The position numbers and the translations under genes were made by a program. From positions 62,001 through 126,000 of the forward strand of contig JASAND010010598.1 of NCBI GenBank assembly GCA_030248195.1: a DNA stretch of 64,000 nt, written 5' to 3'. Under the pieces are notes generated by a model. It searched no databases, had not been told where the DNA came from, and saw only the letters and a list, made by a program, of their open reading frames with translations. Every line of letters starts with the position of its first letter. Within the stretch, counting starts at the first letter, position 1. This stretch comes from Trissonchulus latispiculum. Lineage: Eukaryota > Nematoda > Enoplea > Enoplida > Ironidae. This document shows, one piece after another, positions 42,180-50,815 of the stretch.

Positions 42180-44045
42180 CAGTATACGTTTCTGTACAAA
42201 ACGTTGTACTTTTTGCTTTTGCTACCATTCCCGAAGCGAAGAACCTGGCATTTTCCCTATCAAGCCGGGTTTTTGCTAGGAGAGCCCGGTAATCCGGCGT
42301 ACTGGGCTCTCATTCTTTTGACTGCCGGAGATATTGAGCGTAACCCGGGCCCCCATCCTGCCCCGGTGCTACAAGGATCCAGATGGCCCTGCCCGTCATG
42401 CAACAGGGGCGTGGACTACAAAGGATACTCAATCAAGTGCACTAGCTGTGCCCAGTGGGTTCACAGCGGAAAATGTTCTGGGTTGTCCTGGCAGCAAATC
42501 AAAACATTACCCCAGCTGGAAGTCAACAATTATCAATGCCCAACTTGCTTCTCTACCAAAGGAGCTACCAATCCCCCTCCTCCTTCACCAGTCAGAAACC
42601 AAAACCCTCCACCTGACCCGCTGTGGCTTTCTACGCGGGGGCTCCTACCTCCATCCAAAGGCAAAAAGTGTCTCAGGATTCTGCAGTGGAACGTGGGGTC
42701 GGCCAGCAGAAAACGGGCACTGCTGGAAAAACTGGCGGACGATTTGAATGCAGACGTCATTCTCCTCCAGGAAACCTGGATGAAGCCAGGTGAAACCATC
42801 GGACTGAAGAAGTACGATGAGCTCCACACTTTTCGCCGAACTGGAAGGCAGGCTGGAGAAATCGTCGGTGGCGGTGTTGCTACATTAATACGGAAAGGGT
42901 TTGGCTATGCAGCAGATGAAAAATCCTATCTTGCCCCAACTGATACCACTACGGACGCCCTGGTGGTGCACATACAGACCAGCTCAGGCCCTATCCCAGT
43001 GGGGAACTACTATGTACCCCCTATTACGAACGACGGACAGGATCAGCGCCAGCAAAATTTTGACCCTTCTTTTTTCCGTATACAAGGAAGAGTGGTGGTA
43101 GCTGGCGACTTCAACCCGCATGCCAACCTGTGGGATAGCAATCAACCGCCTGACGTCCTGGGTGAAAGCATTGAAGACTGGGTACTATCTAGCGGCCTAA
43201 GTGTGGCAAACGATGGAAGCTACACTAGACTGAACCCTCATACCGGTGGAAAGTCAACCCCAGATCTGACGATTTTACACCCCTCCTGGACCGGTCGTTA
43301 CAAATGGGAAGTAATCTATGCCCCACTCTCTGACCATCTCCCTCTGCTGCTTGACCTGTCGCTGACGGTCTCTGTGGGAAAACAGCCAATCCGGAGGTAC
43401 TACTGCTATGAAAAAGCTAACTGGCAAGGGTACCAGTCCACACTGGATGAAATCCTGAAGGAGCACCCGGCCGATATCCCAGTCCACAAGGCTAATAAGG
43501 TACTGACAGCCGCCATTGTGGAATCAGCTGATCGGAATATACCGAAGAACCGACGGCGAGATCCAAAAATCTGGTGGTCAGCGGAGCTTTCAGAAACGCT
43601 TAAGTTGGTACGGGAAAAGAAGGCTACCTACCTCAGAAGCCGGACTGATGAAGACAAGATCCAATGGAGAAATGCTGAGCGAAGCTTCAAAGACCAAGTT
43701 TCTGAAGCTAAGAAGGAATCATGGCAGAAGTACGTCCTGACGCTGAATCCTAGAAGTGACCCTGCCAAAGTCATGAGAACACTAAGATCGATTGACGGAA
43801 GAGCCACCCGGCACCCCACTGGAGAAACACTACTACAGGGAACCAAACAACTTTCTACTAATAGGGAGAAGGCAGCTGGTTTCGTCAAGGAGTACTCCAA
43901 AGTTAGCCACCTTAGGCTTACCAAGGATGACCGAATCCTGCACCGAGAGGTCCGTCGGTCTCTGAAACGAAGCTGTGGCTGCCAAAATGAAACTTCACCA
44001 ACCATCTGGACCGATTTACCAAGGAAGAACTCCACCTCGCCATAG
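42180..44045 (+). CDS. LINE ORF 5' part: 2A peptide, PHD finger, APE endonuclease
   Basis: First segment of the I/Ingi-type LINE polyprotein. The frame opens after a TAG (42177-42179). A hydrophobic leader (YFLLLLPF, YWALILL) precedes the 2A core GDIERNPGP at 42327-42353. A C4HC3 PHD-type finger follows (CPSCNRG, KCTSCAQWVHSGKC, YQCPTC; 42396-42542). The endonuclease carries LQWNVGSASRK, LLQETW, VVAGDFNPH and SDHLPLLL (42680-43345), covering the expected catalytic Asn, Glu, Asp/Asn and His. No in-frame ATG lies upstream of the 2A core. Around 43975-44008 a frameshift moves the protein into the RT frame. Confidence 0.85.
   Translation, partial: QYTFLYKTLYFLLLLPFPKRRTWHFPYQAGFLLGEPGNPAYWALILLTAGDIERNPGPHPAPVLQGSRWPCPSCNRGVDYKGYSIKCTSCAQWVHSGKCSGLSWQQIKTLPQLEVNNYQCPTCFSTKGATNPPPPSPVRNQNPPPDPLWLSTRGLLPPSKGKKCLRILQWNVGSASRKRALLEKLADDLNADVILLQETWMKPGETIGLKKYDELHTFRRTGRQAGEIVGGGVATLIRKGFGYAADEKSYLAPTDTTTDALVVHIQTSSGPIPVGNYYVPPITNDGQDQRQQNFDPSFFRIQGRVVVAGDFNPHANLWDSNQPPDVLGESIEDWVLSSGLSVANDGSYTRLNPHTGGKSTPDLTILHPSWTGRYKWEVIYAPLSDHLPLLLDLSLTVSVGKQPIRRYYCYEKANWQGYQSTLDEILKEHPADIPVHKANKVLTAAIVESADRNIPKNRRRDPKIWWSAELSETLKLVREKKATYLRSRTDEDKIQWRNAERSFKDQVSEAKKESWQKYVLTLNPRSDPAKVMRTLRSIDGRATRHPTGETLLQGTKQLSTNREKAAGFVKEYSKVSHLRLTKDDRILHREVRRSLKRSCGCQNETSPTIWTDLPRKNSTSP
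42327..42353 (+). other. 2A ribosome-skipping motif, G-D-I-E-R-N-P-G-P
   Basis: Codons GGA GAT ATT GAG CGT AAC CCG GGC CCC. It fits the 2A consensus D-V/I-E-x-N-P-G-P exactly, and is preceded by a hydrophobic ALILLTA helix as in active 2As. It would release a short N-terminal peptide from the PHD-EN-RT protein. 2A at the N-terminus is known for trypanosome L1Tc/ingi and some metazoan LINEs. Confidence 0.88.
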
Positions 44046-44050
44046 ATGAA

Positions 44051-45289
44051 TTGCCGACTGGGAAAGCAGTTGGACTCGACGGAGTGTCCAACGAAATGAT
44101 CAAACATCTCAGTCAAAGGGCCAAGCTAATGCTCGTTCAGCTGATAAATGATTCCTGGTCTACTGGAATCGTTCCCAGCCAATGGAGAAAAGCAAAAATC
44201 ATCCCCATCCCAAAACGAGGCAAACCAGCAAACCGGGTGGAATCGTACAGGCCTATAAGCCTTACCAGTTGTCCAGCGAAGATGATGGAGCGAATGATCA
44301 AGAACAGATTATCTCACTGGCTGGAGTCAAGGAAGCTAATAGACTTCAGACAGGCGGGTTTCCGCTCCCTACATTCCACAGAAGATCACATAATCAGGCT
44401 GGTACAGACGATCGTCGATGGATTCTCGGTCAGGAAACCTCCGAAACGAACGATGCTGGCACTCATTGATTTCCAACGGGCATTTAACACGGTGTGGAGA
44501 TTCGGCCTGCTACAGAAAATGCTGGATCTGGGACTCCCTACCTGCTTGGTGCGATGGGTCCGCAATTTCTTGTCGGACCGGCTGGGGCCGGTGGAATTCA
44601 ACGGCCACCTCAGCGGATTCAGGAAATTCTACCAAGGCGTACCACAGGGAAGCTGTTTATCACCAGTCCTGTTCCTGCTATTTATCAATGATATCCTGCG
44701 CCATCTGCCGGAAGGAGTACATGCATCACTATTTGCGGACGATTTAGCGCTTTGGGTACAGGACAGCAGCCTCCCGAGAGCCCAAGAGAAGCTTCAAGAA
44801 GCCCTTTTGTCCATCACCGGGTGGGCGAAACGTTGCAGACTCAAGATCAATGCCCAGAAATCAGAATGTACTGTCTTCTCTACCTGTAACAAGGAAGCTA
44901 ACTGCAGGCCCCAACTTACCATCGACAACGAAGTGATCCCATTTTCTGCTAACCCGGTATTCCTGGGAGTAACCTTCGACCGGCTGTTAAATTTTGGTGC
45001 TCATGTAACCAAACTGAAGTCAAAAGCCTACCACCGAATCAAAGTCCTGAATGCTGTTGCCAGTACAAAGTGGGGTTGTACCAAGGAAGATCTGCGCCTC
45101 CTGTACCTCACCTTTGTACGATCCGCCATTGAATATTGTGGAGGGGCGCGGATGCCTTGCGCGGCTAAACCCAGCTGGATTCTCTGGAGAAGATACAAAA
45201 TCTGGCAGCTAGAACCATCTCTGGCTGCCTCACAGCAGCACCAGTGGAGATATTACAACTGGAAGCCAACCTTATCCCCCTGTCTCTGA
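44051..45289 (+). CDS. LINE reverse transcriptase segment
   Basis: Frame from MPTGKAVGLDGVSNEMIKHL through ESYRPISLTSCPAKMMERM, QAGFRSLHSTEDHI, IDFQRAFNTVWR (motif A; the usual catalytic Asp after F-R-A-F is replaced by Asn, AFNTV), GVPQGSCLSPVLFLL and SLFADDLALWVQ (motif C intact). The thumb part includes WAKRCRLKINAQKSE and VTFDRLLNFGAHV. The frame is lost near 45160-45200. The true protein begins a few residues before the annotated ATG, joined to the endonuclease frame by a frameshift. Confidence 0.85.
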   Translation: MPTGKAVGLDGVSNEMIKHLSQRAKLMLVQLINDSWSTGIVPSQWRKAKIIPIPKRGKPANRVESYRPISLTSCPAKMMERMIKNRLSHWLESRKLIDFRQAGFRSLHSTEDHIIRLVQTIVDGFSVRKPPKRTMLALIDFQRAFNTVWRFGLLQKMLDLGLPTCLVRWVRNFLSDRLGPVEFNGHLSGFRKFYQGVPQGSCLSPVLFLLFINDILRHLPEGVHASLFADDLALWVQDSSLPRAQEKLQEALLSITGWAKRCRLKINAQKSECTVFSTCNKEANCRPQLTIDNEVIPFSANPVFLGVTFDRLLNFGAHVTKLKSKAYHRIKVLNAVASTKWGCTKEDLRLLYLTFVRSAIEYCGGARMPCAAKPSWILWRRYKIWQLEPSLAASQQHQWRYYNWKPTLSPCL

Positions 45290-45627
45290 GAGGAAAACAG
45301 ATGGCGGCCATAGCACTGGAAAGATCGCTCCGCCTCCCCCAAGATAATCCTAGATACAAAACCTGCGCAGTGCCACCGAACGCTGTCAAAAAACTCAAAT
45401 CACAACGGTCTTGGAGAACCGTGGCAACCGAAGCGACTGCAGCCTGTGGACTGACTACACTTCCAAGGGACAAACTAATCTCAGCGGAATCTATCCACCC
45501 GGACCAGCGGTATGCCGCCGTAGAAACCCACCCAGATCTTGTAACCCGTACCCGCCGGCGTGACCCTCCAGCAGTGCGAAATTGGCTGCGGAGGCCACCC
45601 TTGCTAAACTACCGGCTGCCCCAATAA
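45244..45627 (+). CDS. LINE linker between RT and RNase H
   Basis: Continues the polyprotein in a third frame (ILQLEANLIPLSLRGKQMAA, then a basic stretch). This position corresponds to the connection region of RNase H-bearing LINEs. It overlaps the start of the RNase H frame. Confidence 0.6.
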   Translation: MEILQLEANLIPLSLRGKQMAAIALERSLRLPQDNPRYKTCAVPPNAVKKLKSQRSWRTVATEATAACGLTTLPRDKLISAESIHPDQRYAAVETHPDLVTRTRRRDPPAVRNWLRRPPLLNYRLPQ

Positions 45628-46076
45628 CTATCTGGACCGACGGTTCAGCACACGGCGGGAACTCCTGCGGACGTAGCGGAGTTTATGTGGCCTTTGAAGA
45701 GGGAACTGAACCTGTGGAGATCTCGGCTGCGGCAGGGCAACTCTGTTCAAGTTTTAGAGCAGAGTTGACGGCTGTAGCGGTGGCCCTCGGGTGGGTCCGA
45801 AACAACAGGCAAAGGATCCATCCCGGTGCCGTGGTCCGGCTGTGTACGGATTCCAGATCTGTGCTTACCCTCCTTCACAGCGGAATCAGAGGAAGCTTCA
45901 GCGAAACTCTGTCGGATGTCTGGAGCAATCTGCGGGCCTTAAATGATATCAGAATTGTGATTCAGTGGGTGCCGGGCCAGTCTGGTTTACCCGGGAACGA
46001 ATCAGCGGATAGCTTGGCATCCTCCGGTTCTAAACTGCACCAGGATTCCAACATCACCCACCCTAGAGCTAGGTAG
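45582..46076 (+). CDS. LINE RNase H domain
   Basis: RNase H fold motifs in order: ITIWTDGSAHGG (first catalytic Asp), SFRAELTAVAVAL (Glu), LCTDSRSVL (Asp), IVIQWVPGQSGLPGNESADS (His position Q/G-rich, last Asp). The classical W-V-P-G-H-x-G-x-x-G-N-E-x-A-D is mostly kept, but the His is replaced by Gln (PGQSG). The frame stops at 46074-46076; 3' coding resumes in another frame. Confidence 0.85.
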   Translation: MAAEATLAKLPAAPITIWTDGSAHGGNSCGRSGVYVAFEEGTEPVEISAAAGQLCSSFRAELTAVAVALGWVRNNRQRIHPGAVVRLCTDSRSVLTLLHSGIRGSFSETLSDVWSNLRALNDIRIVIQWVPGQSGLPGNESADSLASSGSKLHQDSNITHPRAR

Positions 46077-46143
46077 AAGGGGTCCAGTCCCTATGGCCAA
46101 GGAACAGTCCCTAAACTGAGAAGACCGAGTCCTCCTTAGCCAA

Positions 46144-46404
46144 ATGCGTAGTGGGAAGTCATGGGTTTTGGCTTCTTACCAAAATGCAATTGACCCTCTG
46201 AACCACCCTTCCCCTAACTGTACCCACTGCCGCAACGATGTGCCAGAAACGGTTGAACATATACTGCTCTCGTGCCCGGCATTAACCATTCACAGAACGA
46301 CCCTGCTGGGCCCATCTCCTGACCTAACCTGTCTCAGGGAAGAGCCAGAATCAGTTCTTCGCTTCCTTGGTAGCAGTGGGCTGATTGGAGCCCACCGAGT
46401 ATAG
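46144..46404 (+). CDS. LINE C-terminal Cys/His finger
   Basis: Frame with NCTHCRNDVPETVEHILLSCP, the CX2C...HX4C finger that follows RNase H in Ingi/I/R1-like LINEs, then LRFLGSSGLIGAHRV and the stop at 46402-46404. The (ACG)n tail begins 28 bp later. Confidence 0.8.
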   Translation: MRSGKSWVLASYQNAIDPLNHPSPNCTHCRNDVPETVEHILLSCPALTIHRTTLLGPSPDLTCLREEPESVLRFLGSSGLIGAHRV

Positions 46405-46429
46405 GACTGAATCCTGATCGACCACCCAT

Positions 46430-46453
46430 TACGACGACGACGACGACGACGTT
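46430..46453 (+). repeat. (ACG)n microsatellite tail of the LINE
   Basis: Seven ACG units right after the LINE 3' UTR. I-group LINEs often end in short tandem repeats in place of poly(A). Confidence 0.8.
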
Positions 46454-46583
46454 CTACTTTCACACAAAAGCTCATTCGTGCTGCACTTTAAATACGCTCC
46501 AAATCATGTTAAACTGAGAGACATATTTGTTAGAATCAGCAACTTCGAAAGGTTGAAATCAGCGCAATAAACTATTCTCAATG

Positions 46584-46660
46584 ACCAGGGGAGTGCCGCA
46601 AGCGGTAGAGCGTGCTACCCTCTAATTCAAAGCTCGGCGGTTCGACCCCGCCCTGGACTC
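46584..46660 (+). tRNA. tRNA-like sequence (relic or SINE head)
   Basis: GGTTCGACCCC (46636-46646) is a perfect B box; GGCGG-TTCGACC-CCGCC makes a 5-bp T arm. TGCCGCAAGCGGTAGAGC (46595) resembles an A box and D arm. CTGGACT after the T arm pairs only partly with TGACCAG upstream (five of seven). The anticodon stem does not pair. A CTTTTCTT Pol III terminator follows. More likely a tRNA pseudogene or tRNA-derived SINE than a working tRNA. Confidence 0.4.
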
Positions 46661-47949
46661 TTTTCTTCACATCTTGCAATCCTGATTTCAGCCATTCAAA
46701 TGTTTCTTACACAGTAGCTTTGCCATACTTAGCTATAACACAACTTGTCAAAACGGGGAATTGCTCCACAAAACCACTGAAAAATATGAAAAATGACTTT
46801 ACTGCAATTACATACAAGATATTTGCAAAATACAATATGCATACAAAACATAAAGTACATACATACATAACATATAGCACGAATAGCTATAACGAACGAT
46901 GCTAGCTAACAAGCTTGAATGTTCAATGTTAAATGAAAGATTTGTCTGGTCTGGTCAATCGTTTCTGTAGAGGACTTCAATCCGTCTTAAAGCTAAATCC
47001 GTCCATTTTCTTTCCAAATCCTTCAGTGTCTCCTGAAATAGCAAACACACTGAGCCTCAGAAAATCTGCTTCTAACAAGAATACAAGAGGGCGTAACAAG
47101 ACGATTTTGGCATTCTTCCAACAAAAAATAAACGACACACGGTATTAATCATACTATAAAGAAATGTATACTATCGAATCTAAAAATACTAGCCATTACT
47201 GCAGTCACAGACATTACGGCTTTCACTTTCTAAAAGCACTTGCCTATTTACGATACACAGCTTAACAGAATGAGAATTCCTGTTACACAGATTAGGAATA
47301 TGCAGCCCGGCCGACAAAAATACGTAGTCAACAACATTACATTGTTCAAACAAAGCAGGAACGCGTGCACGTCTTCCTGCGCAGATACAACCGAACTGGA
47401 AGCCCATTTTGGACAACTAAGTATCAGCGGTAACAGAAGCTCAGGCGAGCGCTGCTTCCTACTGCAGCAAAAATCGAATATAAAAAGCAGACAGGTCTTT
47501 AAGTCACTTTCAATAAAATCTTCAAATTTCGTCAGGAAATATTTTGACTGGTTGTCAATAGGGACCTCCCCCTGCCATTCGAGTCGAAGACACCCCCATG
47601 AAAAGAACCCCTCCCCATAAATCCCGTCCCGACCTCTCTCCCATTCTAATCCAAACGATTGCCAATTTTCCTCCGAAGTTTAATAAACATTCTCCGGCTT
47701 TGCCGGATTTTTCGCTGTTTTAGCATTAATATCTAAAATTAACCCTTCTAGCGACTTGTGTCAGTTTCTGTACAAAAGTCAAAAATTGCACCCAACTTTA
47801 CAAAACATGCCCCTTCCCATTTTCGGTGAAGCCCCCCCCCCCCCCGTCGATGGAAAGGGCATACAAAATTGCCTAAGTTTACCCAGTCGCCAATAACCTT
47901 CTTCTAGTCAGTAAAAGTCGACTTTGCTGCTTTATAGCAGGCCGTTCCA
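46661..47949. other. Intergenic DNA, no gene seen
   Basis: Contains a CCGGCTTTGCCGG hairpin at 47695-47707 and a C13-14 run at 47832-47846. Frames here show no recognised domain. Confidence 0.4.
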
Positions 47950-48198
47950 TTAAAAAGCACCCCAAAAACGATTGTTATTATATACTTGCAAAATTACGTG
48001 TCCTAAATTCCAGCTCATTTCTACCTGTAATCCAGCCACCCCATTATCCGTGCCAATTCCATTGCTGTCCACATCTGGCATCTCATTGACCGGTACCTGG
48101 ACATCGTCGTGCGGAAGTTCATCAAATCGCCAATCATCATCGATAACCGATACCATATAGGAGGGATCGATCAGCGGATTGCGTTTACTGGATGACAT
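47950..48198 (-). CDS. ANAPC13: Anaphase-promoting complex subunit 13
   Basis: Small subunit of the APC/C ubiquitin ligase, which drives mitotic exit. The ATG at 48198 opens 82 codons; known family members have about 74. Conserved landmarks: VIDDDWRFDELPHDDVQVPV and NEMPDVD, matching the family pattern L-I-D-D-x-W-R-x-D-x-L-P-x-x-D-V-x-x-P-x-N-E-L-P, then a variable linker and EMSW near the end. After HVILQ the sequence reads GTATATAA, a plausible splice donor, exactly where the vertebrate protein has ALQ|YLHEN, so the last few codons (VYNNNRFWGAF) may be intronic and the true C-terminus may lie in a further exon that I did not find. Identification rests on remembered family pattern. Confidence 0.75.
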   Translation of the reverse strand: MSSSKRNPLIDPSYMVSVIDDDWRFDELPHDDVQVPVNEMPDVDSNGIGTDNGVAGLQVEMSWNLGHVILQVYNNNRFWGAF

Positions 48199-48641
48199 CA
48201 GTAATTTGAAATGGAAACTGAGACTAGAATATGCAAAAAAAATCATGACACATAATTGAAGTCCACATTTCAGGCGGCTTAAAATTGGACTCCGCTAGAT
48301 TCACCAAAAGTTTGGCGATTGTGTAGCGTAGTGGCGCAGTTGAGTAAGTCAACATAAACACTGTAATGTAACGTCAACATACACACATGGCTGCAACTGT
48401 TCCAACGCGCCCAGCTTCATAAAAGCTCAGAAATACTCTGCATCAAATGAAGATCATAACATGCCCCACTGATTTCCGCCTGGTATGACAATTGCAATTC
48501 CTTACACAATTGTTAAATTAAGCTAACGGGCAATTGATTCCGGTTCCCCACATCTCGGCTCGACTCTCTGGATACAGCACAACACGGAGCACAACTCGCG
48601 AAAACGTATGCGAGGTTGAAAAATCCCTACTAGGCTGACAG
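48199..48641. other. Upstream flank of ANAPC13, no other gene seen
   Basis: No TATA-like element or repeat that I would call. Confidence 0.4.
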
Positions 48642-48649
48642 CTCGATGG

Positions 48650-49794
48650 TAGAGCTGGGGCCGGTTCCAATTTTCGAAACCGGTTCCGGTTCCGGTTCTA
48701 GGGTACCGGTTCCGGTTCCGGTTCCGGTTTTGGTTCTAGCTGCCGGTTCCCGGTTCCAAGTACAAAATTTGTAGTGATAATTTTCTTTGTTATTTAACAT
48801 TTGTTGTAGACCCCTATAGGGCTTATACAATCAAAATGAAGAAGCATGGTATAAATCAATTGGATTAAACATACCAAGCAACTAGACAACAGTTTTTTAA
48901 TTTTCTGAATCAATTTTCGATTTGTTACTGTAGAACATTTTTGGACATCTTGTAACCTACCATACCCTACATTGAAACTTTTAATATTTTCTCAAAATAT
49001 TGAGCTTGTTTGTCCATTAAGCAATTTCAGAACAAATAGCCTTCGGGAGACGCTTTTTGTAGCGTGAACTGAGATCGCCAATCTTTTGCTTCCCACACAT
49101 GGAGAAATCAATCCCTGTTCAAAGCTTGTTTTCGTGTGATCGCATGTCCAAGTCGAACATTCGATTTTAGACTGGCGTACTCTGCATACTTGTAGTAACT
49201 TTAAAATTATTAAATTTAACTAAGCTTTAAAATGATTTAAAAATTATCGTTGAACTCCAAAAACTGAATAATAGTCTTTCAATGTTTGCTGCACGTGACG
49301 TACTACCATCAACACATTTTGGTCATTTTAGATTCAGTTTAGCTTGAGTCGAAATTCTGCAATAAATACCAAAATTTTCCGTATTAATATTAAAGCAATT
49401 AACTAAGTGAGAATAAACAAATATTTAGAATATTCGTTCATCGAGCTATTCGTTAAGTCTTCTTGAAATGTACACAACTATTCGTATGTAGTAATCCGCC
49501 GATTTCGAATTATTCGCTAATGATTCTACATTCGTGCCAACGCAGGCCCAGCTTCAACTGCAGAGACAAAAAATCATGAATCAGAATCAAATGCTGCTAA
49601 ACTATAAGATCCAGGCCCAAAATCCAACTATTGCAAATTTTACATTTGGCAAAAATTTTACTTCAAGCTCAATTTTTGAGCCTGGAACCGGCCGGTTCCA
49701 AATTCTACCGGTTCCGGTTCCGGTTATAAAAATCCTTCCGGTTCGGTTCCGGTTCCAGTTCCAACCGGTTCTAGTGGAACCGGCCCCAGCTTTA
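48650..49794. mobile_element. Non-autonomous hAT element, TSD CTCGATGG
   Basis: 1145 bp. TIRs TAGAGCTGGGGCCGGTTCC / GGAACCGGCCCCAGCTTTA. Perfect 8-bp duplication CTCGATGG at 48642-48649 and 49795-49802. Subterminal arrays of GGTTCC units lie at both ends (48659-48755 and 49683-49785) in inverted orientation. The interior is AT-rich with no transposase frame. Confidence 0.93.
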
Positions 49795-49802
49795 CTCGAT
49801 GG

Positions 49803-50504
49803 GCCTAGAATCAGCCTGTAACTATTATGCGATACCTTTATAATTACTATCTTACCAGTTAGGTACCACTATCGTACATTAGCATATGGCCGGATGCTAG
49901 GGGAGGGGGCCTGTCCCAATAAAATTTTGAGGAGGCTAATTTTCAACCCAATTTCTCAAGAGGGCCTTTTACCATAAACATAAATTAACATTAAAAGTAA
50001 CAGAAATTCGCAATTTTCCAACAAGTTTGCAATACAATTATCAACTTTTAAAAACAATTTCAAACTTTAGATTTCCTTGAAGTATCAAGAATTTTGTTAA
50101 AAAATTTCGACGAGGCCGGCGACTTTTTTGGACTTTCAGCTTCATCTAATTTTTCTAGACATTTCAGCTTGCCCCTGATGGCAGTAGGTCCTGCACCTTA
50201 TCCGGGCTGGGAGTGAGGGGCTTGAAACTCTAGTGTTAACCTATGTTATATTATCTTTGTTCGGGTTGTATAAAGCTTTAATTCATTATCACTTCAGTTT
50301 GTTTGGATACGAAATCATTCTATAGGTTGGTGTGACTGTAGGCTCAGTAGTAAGTTCGCAGATCATCGCAGTGATAATCCGGAAGTCGTGGGATGAAATC
50401 CCACCGGGCCCCGAATTTTTCTGGTCTCAGGTGCACAAATGTCATAGTCTTCCTTTGTTTAAATAGAAACAGGTATTTTTCCGGGCACTCCAAATTGATC
50501 TTAA
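49803..50504. other. Intergenic DNA, worn repeat, no gene
   Basis: GACGAGGCCGGCGAC (50110) and ATGGCAGTAGGTCCTG resemble the C-rich repeat flanking LTR element B (around 22990-23160). No gene seen. Confidence 0.35.
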
Positions 50505-50815
50505 CTAAGAGTACATAATATAAAAGTATAGCATCACACCCCCTATATGGGTTCATATAGTTTTTTCAAACGGCGGTGGCTCAATCGCTTAGGATATTTC
50601 GTATACCTATGCGTTAAAGCTATACCCCCACCCCCTCCCCAAATTAGGGCAATGTTACTATAAACGAGTAATTATGTAAAGCAGTGAGACCCCCGTTTAG
50701 ACTCTGTACCAATATAGAGGCGGTGTGAGAGGGGGTCAATTTGTGGGCGGGGGGGGTCAGCCGTTAGCGAGCAGAAGTTTTAGAATTCACAGCACTTATA
50801 AATTATGAGCTCTTG
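50505..50815. mobile_element. CAAGAGTACATAATA MITE, member 4, imperfect TSD
   Basis: 311 bp. Left end CTAAGAGTACATAATATAA (one extra T), right end TTATAAATTATGAGCTCTTG. Flanks ATCTTAA and ATCTTAG match at six of seven positions. The inner part carries GGGGGGTCAGCCGTTAGCGAGCA like members 2 and 3. Confidence 0.8.

Larger units (their letters stand above)
42180..46452 (+). mobile_element. I/Ingi-type LINE with 2A, PHD, EN, RT, RNase H; frameshifted
   Basis: About 4.3 kb. Domain order 2A, PHD finger, AP endonuclease, RT with SLFADD catalytic motif, linker, RNase H, Cys/His C-terminal finger, then a (CGA)n/(ACG)n 3' tail at 46432-46452. RNase H plus APE endonuclease places it in the I group (Ingi/I/R1-like). 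Four frame changes (near 43990, 45200, 45590 and 46080-46140) make this copy inactive, yet no large deletion is seen and key residues survive, so it is not very old. No target-site duplication could be defined because the 5' end is unclear. Confidence 0.88.

Noticed and set aside
46584..46660. Functional tRNA gene
   Set aside because: The T arm and B box are good but the anticodon stem does not pair and the acceptor is imperfect; kept only as a tRNA-like sequence.
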